NCBI GenBank assembly: GCA_024336345.1
Contig: JANFOG010000004.1
Coordinates: forward strand, 620,001-684,000
DNA: 64,000 bases
From: Mariannaea sp. PMI_226
Taxonomy: Eukaryota > Ascomycota > Sordariomycetes > Hypocreales > Nectriaceae
Direction of reading: 5' to 3'
A program made the position numbers and the translations under genes. This document shows positions 57,444 through 64,000 of the stretch, piece after piece. The notes under the pieces were generated by a model. That model was given only the letters and a program-made list of their open reading frames with translations. It was not told where the DNA came from and made no database searches. Numbering within the stretch: position 1 is the first letter of the stretch; every line of letters starts with the position of its first letter.

Positions 57444-60400
57444 ATGTCTTCCAACTTCCCAGGCGGTGATCCGTCACGGCGCCAATCGATACCACTGCAG
57501 AATCTCGATGGTTCTCCCTACGGAGGCAGTCAGTTTGAGGTGTTTGACTCCGGAAATGCTCCACGGTCGCAGTCCGATCGCCCAAACGAAGCTCAGCAGG
57601 TGACGAATTTGCCTGGCATCTCAACCTACTGGCAACAACCGTATCATACACAAAACGACGGTGACACATCCCCGCAATCGCCAATAGACCCGATGGCTCT
57701 TCAAGCAGCATTGCCACCCGACTTCCACAACCAAATGGACATACGACCGGAGACGAGAAATTCATCTATAGATCTCTTCGAGCGAACGAACCCCTACCTT
57801 GAAGATACTGCAGGAGGAGAATACGTTGAATCGGACACAGTTCCCCTCACCTCTCGTGTTGAGCCCATATCTGGCACGCTTTCGCCGAGGCTCCATGATG
57901 ACCGAGCCCGAGACAGCTTTCAGACCGTGTCAAGTGTTACCAATTCCCCAGCTCGTGGCCGTGAGAATGCGCGAAGCCTTGGCCAGGAGCTAGCTTCGAA
58001 CTTTGGGTCTGCTCGACACCATAGTTATGGTAGTACCCTCAATCCGAATGAATATAGACGGTCTAGATCCCCAACAGGAGCTTTATCGCGTGCTGGGTCT
58101 ATTGTGCGAGCCATGTCACAGCGTGTTGTCAACCTAAGTGGTGAGAGTGAAATTGTTGACAACAGGGCTTCACGACATCGATCACAGTCCCCTCATGCAC
58201 TACAGCGAACCAACTCTCATGAGACCACAGCTTCTATGCTTGTGGATACCTCATATAGATCCCCTGCTCATGCTGCGGGAGAGAAAACGACCCACACCCA
58301 AGATTATGTATCTGAAGCGCTCCCCCGATTGCCCCTTCCGAACCCGCTGAAAGGGAAATCTCTGGGCATCTTTTCTCCAGACAACTCTTTAAGGCTTCGT
58401 CTTTGCGATCTTCTTGTGAATCCATATACGGAGCCATTTCTGCTTCTTTTAATTGTTCTTCAGACTGTTGTCCTCGCAATTGAGGCTTCCCATCCCATCT
58501 CGGCCGATCCAGGTGCAAACAAGCGACCTCCGAAATGGTCTGGAAGCATTTGCGAATGGATTTTGCTTGTTCTATTTATTATTTTCACGGTTGAAGTAAT
58601 CGTCCGAATCATCGTGTCTGGCTTCATCTTCAATGCAGCGGAATATAGCACCATTGACCGGACGCGAGGCGTTCGTGGTGCAATAGTAGACCAATACAGG
58701 GCTATCTTTCGACCTGAGAGGCAAAAATCGGTCAAGCACAAAAGCAACACCAAGTTTGAACCTTCGACAATAGCTCGTTCTCTCACGACGTTCATACCTG
58801 GACAACAGGTACCACGATCCCTCGAGGAACAACAAAGGTTCCAACTTGCCCGCCGAGCGTTCCTCCGCCATTCATTCAATCGAATCGACTTTGTGGCCGT
58901 GGTATCTTACTGGATCATGTTTGGTCTCAGTCTCACTGGACTTGAGGTTAAACACCATATTTATGTGTTCAGGATGATGAGCTGCCTCCGTATCTTGAGA
59001 CTGCTGTCCCTCACAAATGGCACAGCTGTAAGACTAACTCTAGCCCTGACTATTCATCAATACTAACGTCTTGTAGATCATCCTAGGAAGTCTCAAGAAA
59101 GCAACACCACTTCTGGTGCGCGTTGCATTTCTACTTTCCTTTTTCTGGTTGCTGTTTGCCATCATCGGGGTCCAGAGTTTCAAGGCGAGCTTGAGCCGGC
59201 AGTGTGTATGGCTGGATCCTCTCGACCCAACCAACCTGACAGCTGGATACACCAACGGGGGCGAGTTTTGTGGAGGATACCTCAAAAACGACACCGACTT
59301 GCATGAAACAGTGATCATGCCATGGGTCAAATCGAGTGCTCCTGACTCATTAGAGAAGCTCGAGGCTGGGACAAACAAAGGCAAAGGATTCATTTGCCCT
59401 CGAGGTTCCATTTGCCTGCAACAAGACAACCCTTATGGCGGAACAGTTAACTTTGACAACATCTTCAATTCCCTGGAGCTTGTGTTTGTCATCATGAGCG
59501 CGAACACGTTCTCTGATCTCATGTATGATACAATGGGCTCGGATTACACCCAATCAGCCCTCTTTTTTGGTGCAGGCATCATGATCATGATGTTATGGCT
59601 GACGAACTTGCTCATTGCGGTTATTACTTCGTCCTTCCAAGTCATCCGAGAAGAAAGCAAACAGAGCGCATTCACCGTCGACCAAGACCCGCCATTAGCA
59701 CAGCAAGCCGAAATTGATGAGAGACTTCGTCGCGTCTCTCCTCTCAAACGGATCTATGACAAGACGTCAGCTATCTGGGTAGTCCTCATCGCCTTTGGGC
59801 TGTTGTGCCAAGCCTGTCGCAGTGCTTCGATGTCACACGACAGACAAAGGTTCATCGACACCGCTGAAGTCGCTGTGACAATTCTCCTTGACATTGAGAT
59901 GATTATTCGCTTCCTCGCTGACTGGAATCACTTCCACCATCGCTGGCGCAACCTATTTGATCTAGCACTGGCAGTGATCACGTCGGTCATATTGATACCT
60001 CCCATCCGAGGTACTCGAGCCTATGACTGGCTGACCATTTTCCAAATTTTGCGTGTGTATCGCGTCGTCTTGGCAATCCCAGTCACTCGACAACTCATTC
60101 AGCTTGTTTTGGGCAACGCCACTGGTATTGCCAATCTAATGTTTTTCGTCTTCCTTATGACCTTTTTGGTAGCCATCTTTGCGTCCCAGTTATTCCGAGG
60201 CGAAATCCCCATTCATGATGATGGCCAGTTAAATCGCATCTCATTTTACCAAATCTTCAACTCATTCCTTGGGATGTACCAAATCCTTAGCAGTGAAAAT
60301 TGGACTGCTATCCTCTACAGTGTCACGCAATACACCAGACAATACGATACTTCGTGGATTGGAGCGATTATGTGCATCGCCTGGTTCATCGTGGCCTTCT

Positions 60401-63400
60401 TTATTTTGGTCAATATGTTCATTGCTGTCATTCAAGAAAACTTTGACATTTCAGAAGATGAGAAGAGACTCCAACAAGTCAGGGCGTTTCTTCAAAGGAG
60501 AGATCTTGGCAGCCCCTCCAGCCATCTTGCACTTACCACAATCTTCAGTTTTGGGAGGACTCGACGGCATAAAGATCCTCTCGATTACGGTCCAGCAACC
60601 ATAGAGATGCTGCTCAAAGATGCTGTCGTTCGGGAATTTCTTGATGATCCGAATGATCCCCTGAATGAGAATGACGGGGCACCCCGCCCGCCTATGAGGA
60701 CGAAGACAACCCTTTTGGGAGGTGATGCCCAATCTGGATTCTTTACGAAGACATGGAAGAAAATGGTTAAGCGATTCTCTAATAGAGAGCCGAACCCGTT
60801 CTATTCGAACATTCGGTTCGACGGATCCAACGATACGCAAGATCCACGACTGATGGCCCAGCAAGCCGTATCTGCTACCTCAGCCCGACGAAGAGCTCAG
60901 CGCGAATATCTGGCTCGTTATCCTACTTACAACAATTCACTCTACGTTTTTACTCCAGATAACCCTATTCGCCGACTCTGCCAACAGGTTGTCGGGCCCG
61001 CCCGTGGTCCTGAACGATTCGACGGACTAGAACCGAATAAAGTCGCATGGTATACCTTTACCATTTTCATTTACGCCTCGATCGTAGCAATGGTTGTCCT
61101 AGCTTGCATAACTACCCCTCTCTATCAGAAGGAGTACCAGCAAGATCACGCATTCAGTGTTAGGAACTGGTACGTCTGGACTGATATGGCCTTCGCCGTT
61201 ATCTTTACCGCCGAGGCAGTCATCAAAATCATCGCGGATGGACTCATATGGACGCCCAATGCGTTCTTACGTGGTTCATGGGGGTTAATGGACGCTGTTG
61301 TATTGATCACGCTTTGGATTAATGTGGTTACGTTGTTGATCAATGATGGCGCCATTTCCAGAGCCATCGGTGCTTTCAAAGCTCTCCGAGCGCTTCGCCT
61401 ACTCAACGTTAGCAACAGTGCAAGGAATACTTTCCACGACCTCATTATCGTTGGATGGTGGAAGATACTCGGCGCTGCCTTTGTCTCGTTGTCTCTGTTG
61501 ATTCCGTTTGCCATTTACGGAGTAAACTTATTCAGTGGCCTAATGCTCGCTTGCAACGACACTGGAGATGGTATCAACACCATGAATGATTGCTTCGGCG
61601 AGTATAGTAGTCAGCCATTCAGCGAGAACTGGCCCATGCTCGCTCCTCGTGTTGCCTCTAACCCATACTTCAACTTTGATGATTTTGGCTCTTCACTCTT
61701 CATCCTTTTCCAGATTGTCAGTCAAGAAGGTTGGATCGATGTATCTTTTGCTTCGCAAGCAATCAGGGGATACCACCAACAGCCGCAAGACCTCGCCTCT
61801 CAGGGCAATGCCCTCTTCTTCGTCGCGTTCAACCTCTTGGCAACCGTCTTTGTTCTCACACTGTTCATTTCTGTCTTCATGCGCAACTACACTGAGCAGA
61901 CGGGCGTGGCATTCCTCACGGCTGAACAAAGGTCTTGGCTAGAGTTGAGGAAACTCTTGCGTCAAATATCTCCCTCCAAGAGTTCATATGATGACTCGGA
62001 GAAGAGTTGGAAGAAATGGTGCCACAAGCGAGCTATCGAGAAGCGAGGCAAGTGGTATCAGTTCATCACCCTCATACTGGTTCTCCACACGGGATTGTTG
62101 ATGTCGGAATACAGTGAGGAGCCAGATTGGTGGCAGGATGCTCGAGACCTGATCTTTTTCGGTTTTATCGTCATTTACGTCACCAACATTGCAATCCGTA
62201 TCATTGGCCTTGGTTGGGCGAGGTTTCGGCGAAGCTCGTGGGACATTTACTCTCTTTTTATCGTTGGAGGAGCCTGCATTGCAACGCTTATCCTTCTCAT
62301 TTCGCGTACTCAGGAGGAGGTCTATGTCCAATTGCACAAGGTCTTCTTTGTCGGAATCGTGTTACTTCTCATTCCTCGAAATGATGCGCTCGATCAGCTC
62401 TTCAAGACAGCAGCAGCCAGTCTGACCCTTATCGGCAATTTGCTAGCCACCTGGCTAGTTTTGTTCTTGGTCTTCGCCATCGCTATGACGCAAGCGTTCA
62501 GTTTGACACGATTTGGACAGGGCGAGACGAACGACCTCAACTTCCGGACCGTCCCGAAGGCGCTGATCTTGCTTTTCAAAATGAGTCTCGGTGAAGGATG
62601 GAACCAAATCATGGAGGACTACGCCACTATCGAGCCACCTCTTTGCGTGGACAAGGCCAGATTTTTCGACAGCGACTGCGGGAGCAAGAATTGGGCCAGG
62701 TTCCTCTTTATCGCATGGAACATTGTCAGCATGTACATCTTCGTCAACCTGTTCGTGTCATTGATCTACGAGAGCTTCAGTTATGTATACCAGCGCTCCA
62801 GCGGCATGGCGATTGTCGATCGGGACGAAATAAGACGGTTCAAGGAAGCGTGGCGAAGTGTTGATCCTCAAGGCACTGGCTATATCACCAAGGCCGCCTT
62901 TCCACGCTTGTTGGGTGAACTCTCCGGAGTTTTCCAAATGCGAATTTATGATCCTGAAGACTCCGTGCATTCCGTTCTCGATGATATCCAAAATGATGGG
63001 GTGGCTGCTCGGCACATGTCCATTGCAACGACGACTCCAACCCCATATCCCAAGGTCGATCTTGAGAAGCTCAATCGCCGCCTAGCTGATCTCGACGTGG
63101 TCAAGATTCGAGAAAGGAGACGCCGGTTCAACGTCTTCTACGAGGAAGTTATGGTCTCTGCTGACCCAGATAGGGGCATCTCGTTCACAACGGTGCTCAT
63201 GATCCTCGCACACTACAACATCATCAGTGACAGCAAGAGCTTGAAGTAAGTGATGAAGGATGCGAGGATGAGAAATGTATTAGCTAACATAGTGTAGGCT
63301 GGAAGAGTTCTTGAGGCGTCGGGCTCGACTCCAGCGAGTTGAGGAACAGGTTCGTCGCCGCATCGTTCTTGGATTCTTTGATACTCTGTAAGTTTTGGAT

Positions 63401-63964
63401 GCCTGCTCTTATATCGTCCATTGTATTTTTAGTCAGCGATATCTGACAAAAGATTACAGGTACTGGTCTAGAAAGTTCAGACAGCATATGCAAAGGAAGC
63501 AGGCTTCTCGGCTGACGGGCATACCACATCTCGATATTCCGGACATTCTAGTAGAAGACGATGAGGGATCGATCGGCGGAGCAGCCCCGCGCTCTCCCGT
63601 GGGCCTTTCGTCACCCCTTGCATCTCCAGTGGACAGTGAGTATCATCGAAGTTGGTTTGGTGGGACGGAAGTATCATTGCAAGAAGGGGCATGGCACCAT
63701 CCACTCAGCTTCCCGCGGGCTGCGCCAGCTGCATCGTCACATCACGCCACACCTTCGGCTTTTAGTTTCGAGCTGCAAGAGCCAGATCCCCACGAACAGA
63801 AGCAGCAGCAGCAGCAGCATCACTCAGTCTCATTGTCCCCGGACCCATTGAACACGGCCAACCCCACGCAAGTCAGGGGCATGCTAGATGATTCCGTCTG
63901 GGTAGAGAGCATTCGGCGTAGCGCCTCTCTCCCACGATCAAGCCAACCTCGATATGGAGACTAA
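57444..63964 (+). CDS. CCH1: CCH1 voltage-gated-type calcium channel alpha subunit
   Basis: This plasma-membrane pore subunit of the high-affinity calcium uptake system works with MID1. Four exons (57444-59027, 59077-63245, 63298-63387, 63460-63964) give 2115 aa in exact frame, a normal length. The N-terminal 300 residues are disordered. Four channel repeats follow, each with six membrane segments and a pore loop. The pore residues by motif are Asn in repeat I (SANTFSDLM, codon 59503-59505), then Glu in II (SSENWTAIL), III (SQEGWIDVS) and IV (LGEGWNQIM), an N/E/E/E filter. Voltage-sensor Arg residues are sparse but present (FKALRALRLLNVSNSARN in repeat III). After repeat IV an EF-hand-like helix pair reads WRSVDPQGTGYITKAAF. 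The tail holds a short Gln run (63799-63816). Intron 1 carries a perfect TACTAAC branch site. Confidence 0.96.
63799..63816 (+). repeat. short CAG/glutamine repeat in the CCH1 tail
   Basis: The coding sequence contains a run of CAG codons after GAACAGAAG, encoding about five glutamines followed by two histidines. It may differ in length between strains. Confidence 0.7.
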
Positions 63965-64000
63965 CATTTTATACCACACGTGGTAAGAGACAAGCTGGAT

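Noticed and set aside
1..64000. CRISPR arrays, operons, rRNA genes, biosynthetic gene clusters
   Set aside because: None were seen; the window is a eukaryotic, intron-bearing housekeeping region beside a repeat block.

Overview
This window is nuclear DNA of a filamentous ascomycete (Pezizomycotina; Sordariomycetes and probably Hypocreales, which is an inference from gene content and intron style). About 40 short introns (mostly 47-140 bp) can be placed, usually with GT..AG ends and CTAAC-type branch sites. The gene set is typical of such fungi: a CCH1 calcium channel, three-SH3 SLA1, YEA4, fungal alkaline ceramidase, and a fungal MATA-type HMG-box regulator. For most genes I could join exons into frames whose summed length is an exact multiple of three, which is the main support for the models given.

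Layout. Positions 1 to about 13,340 are one extremely AT-rich block (many lines near 10% G+C) with no intact gene. Its remaining C and G sit mainly in CpT/ApG contexts, as expected after repeat-induced point mutation (RIP). Inside it are a GC-richer island with a degenerate ~40-bp repeat (2461-2870), a purine-tract retroelement scar (about 9182), a second small GC-richer patch (about 11,985-12,060), and a 652-bp hAT-type non-autonomous transposon (9635-10286). The transposon has CAGGGTTGTG ends and a perfect 8-bp target duplication, and it looks younger than the RIP. The block ends at two tandem minus-strand tRNA-Lys(UUU) genes (13358-13616), after which base composition becomes normal.

From 15.2 kb to the right edge there are 15 protein genes. 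In order: alkaline ceramidase (+), prefoldin subunit 1 (+), an RS/coiled-coil fungal protein (+), HEM25 mitochondrial glycine carrier (-), COG8 (-), a TLC-domain membrane protein (+), SLA1 (-), AMP deaminase (-), YEA4 nucleotide-sugar transporter (-), PP2A B55 subunit CDC55 (-), a conserved-looking hypothetical protein (+), a secreted Cys-rich GPI-type protein (+), MSH5 (-), EMC5 (-), an HMG-box regulator (-), a DDT/PHD chromatin protein (-) and CCH1 (+). The count is 17 if the hypothetical and secreted proteins are included separately. Most are housekeeping genes and there is no operon-like or biosynthetic cluster. MSH5 (meiotic crossover) and the HMG regulator (probably sexual development) lie within 2 kb of each other, with EMC5 between them.

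Most notable points. (i) YEA4 needs a 17-nt microexon and two non-canonical GC-AG introns to give a full-length protein, and a T20 tract precedes the microexon branch site. (ii) SLA1 is broken by a one-base frame error in a C9 run. (iii) The heterochromatin-like block stops at a tRNA pair. (iv) An unmutated hAT element lies inside RIP-destroyed DNA. I found no convincing wholly new biological system.
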